64,000 nt of DNA. Origin: Dipteris shenzhenensis. Its lineage: Eukaryota > Polypodiophyta > Polypodiopsida > Gleicheniales. Below are positions 1-11,529 of the stretch, one piece after another. Each line of letters begins with the position of its first letter. Positions within the stretch are counted from its first letter, which is position 1. The notes beneath the pieces are model-generated. The model did no database searches. It was not told the origin of the DNA and worked only from the letters and a program-made list of their open reading frames with translations. The position numbers and the translations under genes were made by a program. Where the stretch lies: assembly GCA_047967505.1 (NCBI GenBank), contig CM106538.1. One strand, 5' to 3'.

Positions 1-361
1 CTTTTATACTAGTCACCTATTCAAGGGAGGGCCAACCATTTTCCTTATACCACTCTCTCTTCTCTCTTTTGTTACAACTGCTTGGGACCATATGGCGCCA
101 TTGAGGCTTTCTCTCAACCTCCTCTTATCTTCAAATGGCTCTTGTGTTATCCATATATGGGATCCAAATGGCTCTTGTGTTATCCTTGCCAATTTGGGTG
201 ATCTCGGTGCCTACCTCTGTCCTAAGACATTTGAGGCTCAAAACCCATAGGACTAGATCTATTTGAGCCATTTGCAGCTAAACCTCATAGGTCTAGATTG
301 ATGTTGAGCCATTTGTCTCTCAAAACCCATAGGGCCAGATCCATCACCGTGCTTCATGGGT
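1..361. other. Unassigned DNA with short direct repeats
   Basis: No coding region is recognised. A phrase centred on CAAATGGCTCTTGTGTTATCC occurs twice about 30 bases apart (roughly 134-187), and a degenerate phrase containing GAGCCATTTG and AACCCATAGG recurs between 230 and 340. The stretch may be the leader or LTR side of the gag-like relic that follows, but no LTR boundary can be fixed. Confidence 0.3.
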
Positions 362-720
362 ATGGCCATTAACACCAAGACTCCTTCTGACAACAATACT
401 ACCCAGGGGCAATACAAACTGCAATGCGAGCGGGATCTAGCAAGCAGAGGATTCCCTTGAGAAGGAGAAGGTTGCTCGCCTTATGGTAGAAGGCACTAGG
501 AGACGACCAAAAAGTTAGAACACAAGCTATAATAGACGCAAGAGGCCCTTGCCACCAAAAGATCTCACACAGTAGGTAGATTTTGAGGCATTGTAGTGAC
601 AAGCTACCATAGATCAACAACAACATGCTTAGGTCATGGAGGAGAAACATGCACTAGAGCTCCAAGTCTAGCAACAACAAGCCACCCTGATTCAGCAATT
701 TATATGTAGCTACCCATCAA
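362..720 (+). pseudogene. Gag-like, Gln-rich coiled-coil relic
   Basis: An ATG at 362 opens a frame of about 30 codons (MAINTKTPSDNN...), followed by a frameshift and a glutamine- and glutamate-rich stretch of coiled-coil character. This stretch is broken by several TAG and TGA codons. Around 600-690 the frame reads ...MEEKHALELQV, then TAG, then QQQATLIQQF. The TAGs sit where glutamine would fit, consistent with CAG to TAG change. Gag N-termini of plant LTR retroelements often look like this, but no diagnostic gag motif is visible, so the identity is inferred. Confidence 0.3.
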
Positions 721-2590
721 TGAGAGTAGCAAATACTAGCACTGCAAGTGGATTTGCAGGCAACCAGCACAAGAACCAGGTCTTCTCCACGAGAGGCTGC
801 AAGAAGTGTCATCATCCTGAGCTTCCACACTCTACTTCACAATGCGCACTGTCCATGGCACCTACACATATTTTTTGCACACAGTCACCACCGCACCTTC
901 ACCGCACTTCTTTGCCACAGCATCCTTTTTGAAAATACTCTAACACTGTATGACCTCAATGAGGCATTTCGCCACTCCACATTCCAAGCACACCCACTTA
1001 TAATTATGGCATACTTCTAGGAAGATCTAGTTTTGGAACAGGCCATGGATATCCTAACACTTTATTACCATCCCATTGTATATAATTCCATCGTCTGGGG
1101 TAGAGTGCTTCACGCCACCAACTTCCTTATGACTATGCCAATACTTGAACTTGTAAAGCCTTCTACCCTAAAAGACCTCCCCTACAATCCTAAAATTCTC
1201 CAATGTAGTCTTGAATGGATGCAGGGGTGCGGTCACAATGATGTTGAATTCATTGTCCACCACCTATTTAGGGGAAGAAGTGAAAGACATCCCCCTACCA
1301 GTATCATGGTCCTTTACAATAATATTTTGAAAGCCCTTTAGAACATGATTCACACTGACGTACATCAATTTGATGATTCACATGTGGCCTACCCTATGGA
1401 AGTCCATCATGATGATATGGACTTAACTTGACTCTTTTCTAGCCGCCCCACAACCACCTCCCTCCTCACATCATGATACTACACCTAGCACAAGCCCAAG
1501 CTCTATAGTCACTGGCACTCACACAAGCATGGGCATAACCACACATCCCTCCACCTCACAACATGGAATAGGGGAAACACAATAGTAGCCTCTCAATGGA
1601 GAGGGACACAAAGACATTGGTACCAAACAGTGGTACAATATACTAAAGCCCATGCTCTTCTCTTATCTAGAAGGGCCATACAAAGAGGAGTCAAAAGAGG
1701 AAGCTTCCCAACATCCCCTAGAGAAAGAGGATCAATAGGCAACCACAAGACTCCACACCAGACCACAATACCTGATATGAGGCAATAAATTCCTTTAGAT
1801 CAGTTGAAGATATGGCAAATATGAACAAGTGGAAAGGAAAGGTGAAAAGCTTTCACCTCTCTCGGAAAGACATAATGGAAGTGAAAGCTTTAAATAAGCT
1901 CATTCAACGCAGCTTCCACAAATGGCGATGTGAACATGATCGGCGTACATGGAAATGATAGAACCAACTTGACTACAACATCATACCATAAGCCGATAAA
2001 GATACTGGTCTACAGCCTCAATGGAGAACCCATTTTTGAAACGCGCAGCATTTTGGAGGACTTAGTGATGCGTGAGGCGCAAGTGATGGATCATCCCCAG
2101 CTTCATGCCACTATGCTGACATTGGACTTGGACCGGTTTTGAGAAGCTCCTTCCTAGCTCTTGCTACCCAAATGAAGGAGTTCAACAGGACAATCGCATC
2201 CATCCCAGATCCAGCAAATGTGGCAACCATGCACTTTTTTAGCTCTACTAATTATTTTGTTAAGGGACCTCCCTGCTCTACTAGACCTACTGATGGCACC
2301 CACCAGTGCCTACAAGTGGAAATAGTGTTCAATCTCAACGAGGGCCCCTTATTCCCTCAAATACGTACGAGTCCGAAATCTTCCCAACCATCACATCCAA
2401 GCATTTGAAGACATATTCGAGACACATTTTCAGAAGCCACTACATCCCTTTTACCACATCTGCCACAAGACATACGACCACTACTGAATAATGAACAATG
2501 CCCTCAAATCCGACATCATGCACAATTATGCATAGGAAGGGGGGCATGTTAACTGCCATTTTGGTTAACAGTGAAAGAAAAAATATAGGA
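721..2590. other. Degenerate region, no recognised gene
   Basis: Only short open stretches are present. The longest is about 100 codons at 1033-1341 (+), with no recognisable motif. A Pro/Ser/Thr-rich stretch at 1430-1600 and a Lys/Arg-rich stretch near 1800-1930 read as disordered protein with stops. The region lies between gag-like debris and the LINE relic and probably holds retroelement remains. Confidence 0.3.
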
Positions 2591-2599
2591 GAGAGCATG

Positions 2600-3440
2600 A
2601 GGAGTAGTAGGTGATAATTCCCTTGGAGCCGAATGGGCCCAAGTGGTTGTTGGAATGTCATTGTAAAGATAGGCCCCGCAAAAATTGCTCCAAGATAGGT
2701 GTATGCCTTGGTTTTGCCAAGGTTGACTGCATGAAATATCTCTCTCTACAAAATGCATCAAGAGCCTCAAAATGTTGCTATAGACCTGCTGTCGTAGAGG
2801 AAGAGAGGAGTACTATGTCATCTGCATATAATAATATTTGTATCATCAAATCTATAGGCAAGGATCCCTATCCACCTAAGCGGACAATGAACATCATAAT
2901 CTCATCAATAGAGAGCCCAAAGAGTGACAGAGAGAGAGAGGACATCATTGCTCCACTCTGATCATGCTCTCAATCTAGTTTGACAACCCACCAAGCGCAT
3001 GCACCCTCCCTCTCACAGACTCATATAGGCTCATCACACCCCAAATCATGACTCCCTATATCTTATCTCCTAAAGCCTTCGAATCATGCGAGCTCATGGT
3101 ACTGTGTGAAAGGCCTTCCACAAAGTCTACAAAACAAGCATAGACTTTCGGGATCTAGACCTTGCCTCCTCAATGACTGCCCTCAACGTGAAGATGAGAT
3201 CAAGAGTGGAATGTTGCCGTCAAAAGACCGCCTGTCCTAATGCTCTTTGTCGATGTGCCTTAGTATAAGAGCTGATCTCTTGCTCTAGCTCCGATCCATA
3301 TATCTTGGCCAACGTATGGCATATCATGAGTGTGTAGTAGTTCCTCATATCCATAGGGTCCCCTACTTTGTGTATCATACGATGGTAGTGTTGCTCCAGG
3401 TAGGAGGAAAGCCATGACATACTGCATGATTAAACATCTA
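2600..3440 (-). pseudogene. LINE relic 1: reverse transcriptase
   Basis: Read on the minus strand, this is the RT of a non-LTR retrotransposon. From 3420 downward comes an early-RT segment (LAKIYGSELEQEISSYTKAH, then RQRALGQAVF). Next is a fragment resembling YACFVDF near 3130. The catalytic box LYADDIVLLS lies at about 2805-2830. It is followed by the usual GL..HFEALDAFC segment and by PILEQFLRG near 2690. Frameshifts and stops occur throughout, so it is non-functional. The Y-A-D-D box with following hydrophobics is typical of the LINE/L1-type RT family. It lies in the same orientation as the endonuclease and ORF1 pieces upstream on the minus strand, giving the normal LINE order. Confidence 0.75.
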
Positions 3441-3966
3441 TGCTAGAATTAAGGCCAAGATCTCATGTCCATGTGCAAAGTATTCCGTCCTCAATCCCTC
3501 ATCATAGAACCATGGATTCTAGGGCATCTTCCTAGTTGGGAAACATGATGTAGATCGAATCGTGGGGAAGGATCTGACTACGGCATCATGTACCACTGAT
3601 ACTAAAGTGTCTGAGGCATGGGCAAGGTTGCCAAGAGAGTGTGGTAGTTCATGCGACAAGTGGCTCATGTATACTACATTGAGTGCATGATCAAAATGCA
3701 CTTGGACCCGAGTGGAGATTGGTGGATCCTTTCCTATGTGATCAGCAACAATGAAGCTGAGATGCTGAAGGTTCGATAGGAGTGATCAACACCAAGTTGG
3801 GGAGGAAGGACAATGAGATCATGTACATGTGACACAAAAGTTAGAGATCCCAAAAGGTAATCTACTCTACTTGATCCCCCTCCGTGTGGAAAGTAGGTGA
3901 ACTCTCCCAATAGTGGCCATTGAAGAAGACCATTCTATATGATCAAATTATGACCTACCCCCATAT

Positions 3967-4294
3967 CTAGCAGCCATACCCAGTGACGTATGGCACATCC
4001 TCTAAGCATCTCTCTATCCAAAGCTCTGGCAGATCTATCTCAGGTACTCTGAGGAAATCATCGAAACCAAGTAGGCCCACTTGTCTATTCCCAATATGTG
4101 CATTAAAGTCCCCAAAAAGTAAGATTGCTCCCTGCATCGAGAACTCTAATATCACCAAATATCATCTCATATGGGCTATGACCCTCTATAGAGACATACC
4201 TATTAGTGTATGTCTCTGAGAAACCCCTTGGGTCAGACCAAAGGGTTCCATTGCAATTCCATGCAACCGTTTGTATCCTGCTTTGTGTTCTCAT
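3967..4294 (-). pseudogene. LINE relic 1: EEP endonuclease
   Basis: On the minus strand, two overlapping frames give the ends of an exonuclease/endonuclease/phosphatase domain. The N-terminal strand reads IQTVAWNCNG (about 4275-4246), matching the usual start of LINE endonucleases with the metal-binding Asn. Further on comes the motif LLFGDFNAHIGNRQ (about 4120-4080), in which GDFNA carries a catalytic Asp and Asn. A frameshift separates the two. This domain would nick target DNA for target-primed reverse transcription. It lies between ORF1 (higher coordinates) and RT (lower coordinates), as expected. Confidence 0.7.
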
Positions 4295-4457
4295 CTCTAG
4301 GCCTCAACACCGTCATATACTGACTATTTCACCTTCCTTCTTTGATTTTTGTTCTATCTGCTCTCACACAAATGGTGACCTTACCATCTCTATATGCAGC
4401 CCATTTCCCTTCATGTCTTGCTGCCATAACTTTCACCATTCCCTCTCTTCGATGTTC

Positions 4458-5321
4458 CTATTGTAGGAGGGTTAGATCATCATCTAGATAAGTCTTGGTA
4501 CCCTTCAGCGTTTCCCTCATGCTCATAAGAATAATAGATATGTCCTCTTTGGTCATGAATCTCACCACCAATGGCCTTCCTGGTGCATCCACTCTACCCA
4601 CTGTCCAAGCTGCTTCACAAATTAGAATGACTCCCATTTTGGTGAATAAGATTTTGGCGTCCGCCATTGGGGTATACCCTACTAATAGGCCTCTGACAAG
4701 TACATTGAAAGATTTGTTGTCTTGTCTCTTATCCTCTTCAAGAGCATCCTTCCATTCCATTATTTTGGCTTCCCCTTTACTTAACTACATCCTTCCATTC
4801 CATTATTTTGGCTTCCCCTTTACTAATTTGATGTTAAGTTTAGCATGCTTTCCTTGCATTATGGCTTGCATGGCTGCTATGTCTTTCCTGAGATTGGCAT
4901 TCTCAATTTTGAGCTCTTCCACCATTTTTCCTGTCCCTTCTTGAGTCCCTTTCAACTCTTTGACTTGCTGTAATTCGATCTCCAATGCATGTATTTTGTC
5001 TTGAAGGCTGGTTTTGGTAGATTCATTCTCTCTCTCACTCCTCTTTCTTAGATTTCTCCTTTCTTGCAACTTCCCTCCCTGCTTCTTCATTTCATTTAGG
5101 GCCTTATCCACATGTGTTTTCTCAGCCAACAATGCCACATCTGTGGCTTCCAAGCTCTCCACCTTCTCAATGAGGGCAATACAAATTTTATTGATGCTAG
5201 TGAGTACATTCTCCACAGCCTTACTGGTTGTCCCTGATAAATATGTTGTCATGGCATTCTCCAAAGCTTGCTTTCCCCATTTCTCTTCCACGCATCCTCG
5301 CGTAGGCATTGCAAATAACAA
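4458..5321 (-). pseudogene. LINE relic 1: ORF1 (coiled coil and RNA-binding part)
   Basis: The N-terminal piece (about 5309 down to 4803) is charged and heptad-rich, for example VESLEATDVALLAEKTHVD and LQDKIHALEIELQQVKELKG, so it is a coiled coil. The C-terminal piece (4760 to 4458) carries ADAKILFTKMGVI, GRPLVVRFMTKEDIS and TYLDDDLTLLQ. These resemble the C-terminal RNA-binding region of plant LINE ORF1 proteins, which ends in a conserved DDLT..Q stretch. A stop at 4803-4805 and a 43-bp tandem duplication (4745-4787 and 4788-4825) break the junction. The first ATG of the N-terminal piece is near 5309; the true start is not certain. Confidence 0.6.
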
Positions 5322-5540
5322 CCAACACCCCTTCTATTTCCTGTGTATAATGGACCAAATTCAGAATATGACAACCACCTTCACATTTGTATATATGTTG
5401 ACAGCTCGTGGCGGTCCTCAATCAATCCTCAACTGCACTGGTATTTTTCTTTCTCCTTTTCTTGAATAATACATGTTACTACTTCTTCTTAATCAAGGCT
5501 GATCACATTCTTTTCATGGTGTCTCTCTTCTGATTCATGC
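5322..5540. other. Flank of LINE relic 1
   Basis: Possible 5' end or 5' UTR of the minus-strand LINE relic. No gene is recognised. Confidence 0.3.
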
Positions 5541-5559
5541 TGCTTGCGATGGTCGGGAG

Positions 5560-6240
5560 TGCCTATCTGCTGTGTGAGGGTGCAGACCTTGTGCAGATTG
5601 GATGGGGGTAGGCTTTATGAAAGCGCAATGGGTGTGGCTCCTTGTGGCTCAAGGTGGTGCAGTAGTGAGCCCAAATTCGGCTGAGTCGTCAGATGGGGGC
5701 TAAACAGCCCGCGTACTACGATAGGTAGCCTCGACGGGGCAGCAGGCCCATTATAGAGACAATAGGCCCGCTCGAGCAGGTAAGATAGAGATGAGGGCTA
5801 TAGGCCAACCAGCAGGCCCGTCGACGGGTATGGTGGAGATGGGGGCTATAAGCCCCACGACAAGAAAGCGGGAGCTATAAAGCCTCACGAGAACAGACAG
5901 CGTGAGGACGGGGGCTAGAGAGCCCCCGTGATTCTGACGGTGTAGGTGGGTGGGCTGAGGTTGTCGAACGGAGGGACTAAGGTGAACGAATGGGCGGATG
6001 AATGATCGGCGAACGGACGGAGCAGGAGGGGTGACGATGGACGGACGAGAGGTGACGACGGATGGAACAAGAGGGTTGACAACAAACGGAATAGGAGGGG
6101 TGATGTCAAACGGAACGAACGGAAGGGGTGATGATGAAGGAGGACGACGACGATGACGAATGAGAGAGATGAGAGAGAAGAGAAGGGGGCAGGAGAAGGA
6201 GGGGGGAGATTTCCACCTTAGGAGAGAGAGAGAGAGAGAG
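5560..6240. repeat. Degenerate GC-rich minisatellite and purine-rich tail
   Basis: From about 5690 to 5930 a motif of the form GGGGGCTATAAGCCCC or GGGCTA..GGCCC recurs with spacers, each copy a small imperfect palindrome. From about 5930 to 6160 a purine-rich phrase (AACGGA, GAGGGGTGA, GACGATGGACGGACGAG) repeats irregularly. The block ends in a (GA) tract at 6222-6240. Confidence 0.55.
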
Positions 6241-7544
6241 ATTATAGTTGTTATAATATGCTTAGATGAAGAGGATATGAAAGTCTCTATAAGATGTTAT
6301 GTTACATTTCATAATTTTAATTTTATTTACTTTAAAAATGTTACAAATTACCTTATATTTTTGTTTAATTTTTTCCTTCTAAAGAGTGCTTTTTCTTTTT
6401 TTTTAATTTATCCCAAAGTACTTATAAAAATGAATTTGGAGAGTGCACGAGTTCTAAAATTAATGAAATACATTTTGTCAACCTATTTTCCTAAAGGTGG
6501 AGAAGTCGTGCCATTGATTCATCCAGAAGTCCAAGGTTGAACATATGTACTATTGCGTCATGTATCATCTTGATTCATCAAAACAAGTTGCAGAAACAAC
6601 ACCCAATAGCTAAGTTGTATACACTGGGTTGTGATGCAGACTTTTACAATTTTCTCTGTGTCAGCGTTACCAAGATGAACCTTGCCTCTGGATTTTTAGC
6701 TGCGTAGTCTTCTTAGAGTCATCCTAAATGTCATGGAGTAGACTGCATATACATGTTTTGTGGCTCACAAAATATCAAAATCAAAAGTCATGCGAAAAGA
6801 GAAAACACCATGTTACTGCTTTCACGTATCAGGATATTTTCAGTAAAAGAACGTGTTCATAGATTATGCCCTTGTCCCTCATCTAAGCATAACGACATCT
6901 TTCATGAAGTGCTGAAGGGTGACCTTTTCTATCATATATGGGTCTGTCAAGTTAGAACCCAATGCCACAATATATCCCAGAGAACTAGATTTCCTTTAGT
7001 ATTCATAGAAAGTGAACTTTGGAAAGGTCGTTCTCCTCAAATGGAGAAGTCATGCCTTACGTGTTAGCACATCGAGCAAGTCTATTACTACTCTTGTTAT
7101 CTTAGACAAAAGGACAAAAAATAAGACTCCTACAAGGTGGTCAAAAAACATAATTTGTGTACCCCATTACCATAGAATAATGCCGTTCCAAAAGGGAAAT
7201 CGATAGGATGAAGTGTTAACACATGGGCAAGCAGTTTAATATCCTCCCATTTATTTACATGATATCACGATTGATAAGGAAAGCTTGGAGAGTCCTAGCC
7301 AATTTCGACAACATATTGGATGCAAAATTGCAAAATCCATGAACTTCCAAAGCTTTTACAGTCTTATGCCAAGTATTACAGAAACCTTTGTAGAAATAAA
7401 GTAGGTTCATGCATGTTAAGGGCGGTGAATTACTAGAGCTAAGGATAGGGGAAGGAGTATGCTAGTAAAGGTAGAACATTGGCCATAGTCATTGTGCATC
7501 TAATGTGCCCAAACTTGAGGATTCTTCAAGAAAGCCATGTGGGG
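6241..7544. other. AT-rich DNA, no recognised gene
   Basis: Short open frames only (up to about 126 codons at 6160-6540), of simple composition and without motifs. Nothing supports a functional gene. Confidence 0.3.
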
Positions 7545-7900
7545 AGCACAATGAGTATTTATAGTAGTAGTGCAATCTATTCCGTGGTCACACAAAGGAT
7601 GGAGTGATATCTAAGTCAAGGGAAGGAATTACCTGGAAAGAGTCCAGTGCCATCAAGGATTTTGCAATGCACAAATGCTGCTGGCTCTTCCTTTGCTTGG
7701 AGTCGGTCCCTCGATGTTGGTAGCACAATGAGTATCTATGGTAGTAGTGCCATCTATTATGTGGTCACTCAAAGGATGGAGTGGTATCTAAGTCAAGGCA
7801 AGGCCTTACCTGGAAAGAGTCAGCTGCCATCAAGGCTTTTTCCATGCACAAATGTTATTGGCTCTTCCTTTGCTTGGAATAAGTGCCTTGGTAGTAGTCT
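7545..7900. repeat. 177-bp tandem duplication
   Basis: Two copies of a unit of about 177 bp begin at AGCACAATGAGTAT (7545 and 7722). They run through GTGGTCAC..AAAGGATGGAGTG, CTAAGTCAAGG, CCTGGAAAGAGTC and GGCTCTTCCTTTGCTTGGA. They differ by scattered substitutions, so the duplication is not recent. Confidence 0.85.
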
Positions 7901-8900
7901 ATCAGAACTTCCATGCATATCAGCACCAAATGTAGAATGAAGCTATAAGTTCAATATAAAAGGAATGGTAACGTAGACCTCCTAAGGTTGAGTTCACACT
8001 ACTCGTCCGATTGTCCTCCAAAAATGATGGGAAATTTCGTCATCCTACTTGGACAAATAGGAAAGACGGCGGGCCCAAACTCTAACCCAAAAAAATTGTG
8101 TCCGTCATATGCAGCCGCCCACTGAGTGAGTAGGTCAAAAATTTTGCCCATGGAGCGGATTGAGCCCATGTTGCCTAACACAAATTATTTCATCTATCCA
8201 CTACACCAATCAAACATTGGTGTAATTAAATGGCCGCCTCGTCCAAAAATCTTGACCGTTGGGTCATGTAAACCACCACACACAACGTCCATCCTCCAAA
8301 AGTGTTTCCTCCACCCATGGTTGGGCTAGGCTGGTGGTGTGGACTTGGCCTAATGTTTATGTCAGGTGCCTTAACTACTGTGCCCCCCACATCATGACTT
8401 CTTGGAACATCTAGGTTGTCTGGTGTAGTCAAGTGATGGGGGTCTAGCAAGTCCCTCTAACTGCTACCCTAGTCGCCATTTAGCAGGACATCATTCTCAC
8501 TTTGCAAGCCACTTGAGAGCATGGTACTCTAGGTTCGAGAATGACTGCCAAAGGGTGGGAGTGTTTCTACAAGGCTTGGCCTACATGTGTTTTCTATGCC
8601 TTCTGCGCAAAAGGTATTTGTTGATGTATAGACCGGCACCCTGGTTGTTAGCCCATGTTCCAAAGACTCCCTAGGCCGTGAGATCAATTCTTCGAAAACA
8701 GGCTGGTTTCCCTTGATAGCTAGTTTCTCATTGTACTTATGATCACTAGCCTTTCAGAAGCTGGTTTGCATGGTGTCCTTCAAGACTTAATAGAAGTTTA
8801 CTTTCTCTAGGGAAGAAAAAAAGTCTACTTCCCACAATTTAAAATCACGGTCTCATTGGTTAGAGGAAGTCTTCTCTTCTCGGTTGAAGAATAGGTATCA
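7901..8900. other. No recognised gene
   Basis: Short frames on both strands without motifs. This may contain the trailing part of the gypsy relic that reads leftward from 9.4 kb, but no 3' LTR is evident. Confidence 0.3.
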
Positions 8901-8929
8901 TTCAATATGGCTTACACTAATGGAAGCTA

Positions 8930-9400
8930 TTGCTCCTACTTGGACTTCGCATCATGACAATATGATTAAAAGTCAATTGATTGTATACCTCTAATTGCCC
9001 GTTCGTTTGTAGATGAAAAGTACTGTCCATCTGGAGCTTGATGCCAAAGTTTTCAAACACATCCCTCCATAGATGCGTGGTGAATTTGGAATCTCTGTAT
9101 GTGGTAAACAATCCTCCAATCGGGTACCAATGCCTGATAAATAAGTGGGCTATGTCTTCTGTGTTGGTTGCATAGAATAAGCATATAGAATTCGCTAAAA
9201 CGATCAACAATGGTTAGACATTGAACCTGTAGATGCAGGAAGGGGTCCCTCAAAATGCATCGTGATGTCCTAGAAACGACCTTCGAGGATCAATAAGGGC
9301 TGACGCAATCCTGTCACCTTCAGATGGGACAATTTTACCTTTTTTGCAAATTTGGCATCTCTGCACATAGCTATATACACCCTTCCTCATTTGTCCTTTC
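8930..9400 (-). pseudogene. Ty3/gypsy relic: integrase
   Basis: On the minus strand a zinc-binding tail reads VQRCQICKKGK near 9360-9330. After a frameshift comes the integrase core. The start of the core is LTIVDRFSEFYMLI (about 9220-9180). The second acidic residue lies in YRDSKFTTHLWRDVF (about 9100). The catalytic Glu lies in the box FHLQTNGQLEVYN (about 9005). All three acidic residues of the D-D-E triad remain in sequence, but the frame changes within the core, so it is inactive. Integrase inserts retroelement cDNA. It pairs with the gag fragment just upstream on the same strand. Confidence 0.75.
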
Positions 9401-9488
9401 ACTGAGGGCCATTACCCACTGGGGTTGTGGACTATTACACGGCTTTGGCTCCTGGTTTGGACTTGCTTGGGCTTTTCCTTGCTCAACA

Positions 9489-9830
9489 TCATTTCCTGAT
9501 TCTGAGCCAGGATAAGGGCACGCTCGTAATTGAGTGGGTCAAAATTCCGAACAAGTGAATGTTGGAGTCTAACCCACTAATGAATTGCTTGAGCTTATTG
9601 GTCTCACACATGCCTAATGGTTGGACTAGAGTTATAACCTTATTACTGTAGGTTAATACGAGCAAACCATTTTGGGCAAGATGAGAAAACTCATCTTCTA
9701 GATTCAACAAGTAAGGAGGCAAAACCGAGCTTTGAGGTCAGTCACAAACATATCCCACTGGAAACTAGTGACTTGTGTGGTCAGATTATTATAATTTTTA
9801 GACCAATGCTGCCACCAGGTCAAGAGGGAT
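9489..9830 (-). pseudogene. Ty3/gypsy relic: gag
   Basis: The minus strand encodes a Retrotrans_gag-type segment. It reads WDMFVTDLKARF (about 9765-9735), then the run PPYLLNLEDEFSHLAQNGL, followed by LVLTYSNKVITLVQPLG and KLKQFISGLDSNIHLFG. This is the standard order of conserved positions in plant gypsy gag (F..LK.rF, L..L.Q.gsv.eY...F, FI.GL). The frame ends near 9489, and integrase zinc-finger sequence follows within about 130 bases. Protease, RT and RNase H are therefore missing. Confidence 0.7.
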
Positions 9831-10459
9831 GACTAGATGAGGGACCACTTGATCGGTTAGATGAGGGACGGCTAGATGGACTTTGTCATGTTCATCTTGA
9901 ATACGAGCAAGCAAAAAATGAGCTACAAATTGATGATTAAACTACAAAATGGCTAAGTGGAGTGGATCGGGTGAGTGGAGTAACCTTTGGTGTGGTCAAA
10001 GCCGAGAGGGAAGCATTGCTCATGCTAGCTTGCATAGTGGCCAACATCAGTTTGCGATGGAGCAACATGGCTTCCTAATCGAGTCGGTGTTGCTTCTCGA
10101 CTTACGGCCATCTTGTCACGCTGAAGTGCTACCTCCTGTTTGCAAAGTGCGCATCAACAAGAGCAGTTTTTCGTATTTTGAGAGTCCCTTACCTTCTTCA
10201 TGTTTTTCCTCCTGTGTAGTTTTTTTTCCTTCCAGCTGCTTATCTTTTTCTCCTACTTGCCATGAAGTTCCTTCAAGTCTATTTTGTTCCATGAGCTTCT
10301 CTAACATTGCTTGAGTGCTTGGCGGAAGCGTACTTTGTCTCCCTAGTAGTCAAAATTTTACTCTTCTTCTCTCTGCTGCTCCATGATGCTGGTCGGTGTG
10401 TCCTTTCTAGATACACTCGCATCGTCAAACTGGATTACAAACTGAAGCTCTAATACTGA
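9831..10459 (-). pseudogene. N-terminal gag region of the same gypsy relic
   Basis: A stop-ridden stretch between the candidate LTR and the recognisable gag. On the minus strand 10307-10116 gives a charged segment (LEKLMEQNRLEG, GEKDKQLEGKKTTQEE) of coiled-coil type. Assignment to this element rests on position and strand only. Confidence 0.35.
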
Positions 10460-10950
10460 TGTAACATGCACAATTAATGATCGTGTAATGCACAGCAAGA
10501 CCTTTAAACCTTTGTGCGAGGCATATGGTATGCACCATAGAGAGATTAGGATTAGAGAGAGAGTGTAGACGACGAGATTGGGTCCCTATAACCATTGAGG
10601 GCCCCCTTCCCCAAATAGGGAAGAATTTTCTTTATACTTAGAAAACTAGAAAAGATACAAATAACACTCCTTCAGAGAGCACGGCATGCAACTTTGAGGA
10701 TGACCCTTTGACACTGAGAGTCGATCCACAAATGCTTGAGAAGCAACCCAATCTCAACCAAGACCAACGCTGCCCACACGGAAGATGTGGACCACTGTGC
10801 AAGGCTATTGAAGAGACTTGTGCTGTCCCCGAGCATGCAACGGAGCTGCATGAGTGAGAGAGATGAAGGAAAGAAGAAAATCTAAGATATGGAGCTGAGA
10901 GGTCTATATGAAAGCTGAGAGAGATGGAGCTAAAGAGAAAGAAAGAAAGA
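10444..10950 (-). repeat. Candidate 5' LTR and primer-binding site of the gypsy relic
   Basis: On the minus strand, TGTTACA (10466-10460) would be the LTR end. It is followed by TCAGTATTAGAGCTTC (10459-10444), which resembles the Met-tRNA primer-binding site of plant retroelements but imperfectly. The gag relic follows in the right direction. The outer LTR end is not fixed and no partner LTR was found. Confidence 0.3.
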
Positions 10951-11129
10951 AAGTTTATTAAAGTCTTCGGAAGACCGATGGGTCTATGAGACTATAGAAA
11001 AGCCTGATACAATGAGCTGTGGTAGTGGAGCTACTAAACGAGCATCCACACCAATGGAGAATGCAAAATGGTAGTACTAAGTCGTAAGTACAACTTAGTC
11101 ATGTCGATAGTCGACTGTATATCAATCTC

Positions 11130-11200
11130 AGCATCATCATCATTATCATAATAATCATCATCATCATCAGCAGCAGCAGCAAGACATCAAGATGGATGAG
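11130..11200. repeat. Trinucleotide microsatellite (ATC/AGC)
   Basis: Interrupted (ATC)n with a few TAA interruptions, followed by (AGC)4, at about 11131-11185. Confidence 0.85.
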
Positions 11201-11529
11201 GCAGTGGAGGTATGAGGTCAGCAATAGAGCGCTGTCGGCCCCTCAAGGTGAAGTCCTGGTACATCTTCTGGTCATAGCTCTCCGTCTAACTAGGGCCACT
11301 ATGACATCTCCTGGTCATAGCTTCTCAAGGTGCAGTCCTGGTACATCTCCTGGTCATAGCTCTCCGTCTAACCAAGGCCAATGTGACCCCCGTCAGTCAT
11401 GCTCCAACTCAAAACAAGGAGGGGATGTCCCCAAGTATGATCTGTGTGTCAACCCTCTGTCTTAGCTCTCGGTTCATAGGCTCTGGGTCACGGTCATGTC
11501 GAGGTCTCATCTCATGGGGGTCTATGTGA

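Noticed and set aside
7012-7070. Copia integrase end suggested by ELWKGRSP
   Set aside because: The match is limited to about eight residues, with no supporting motif on either side.
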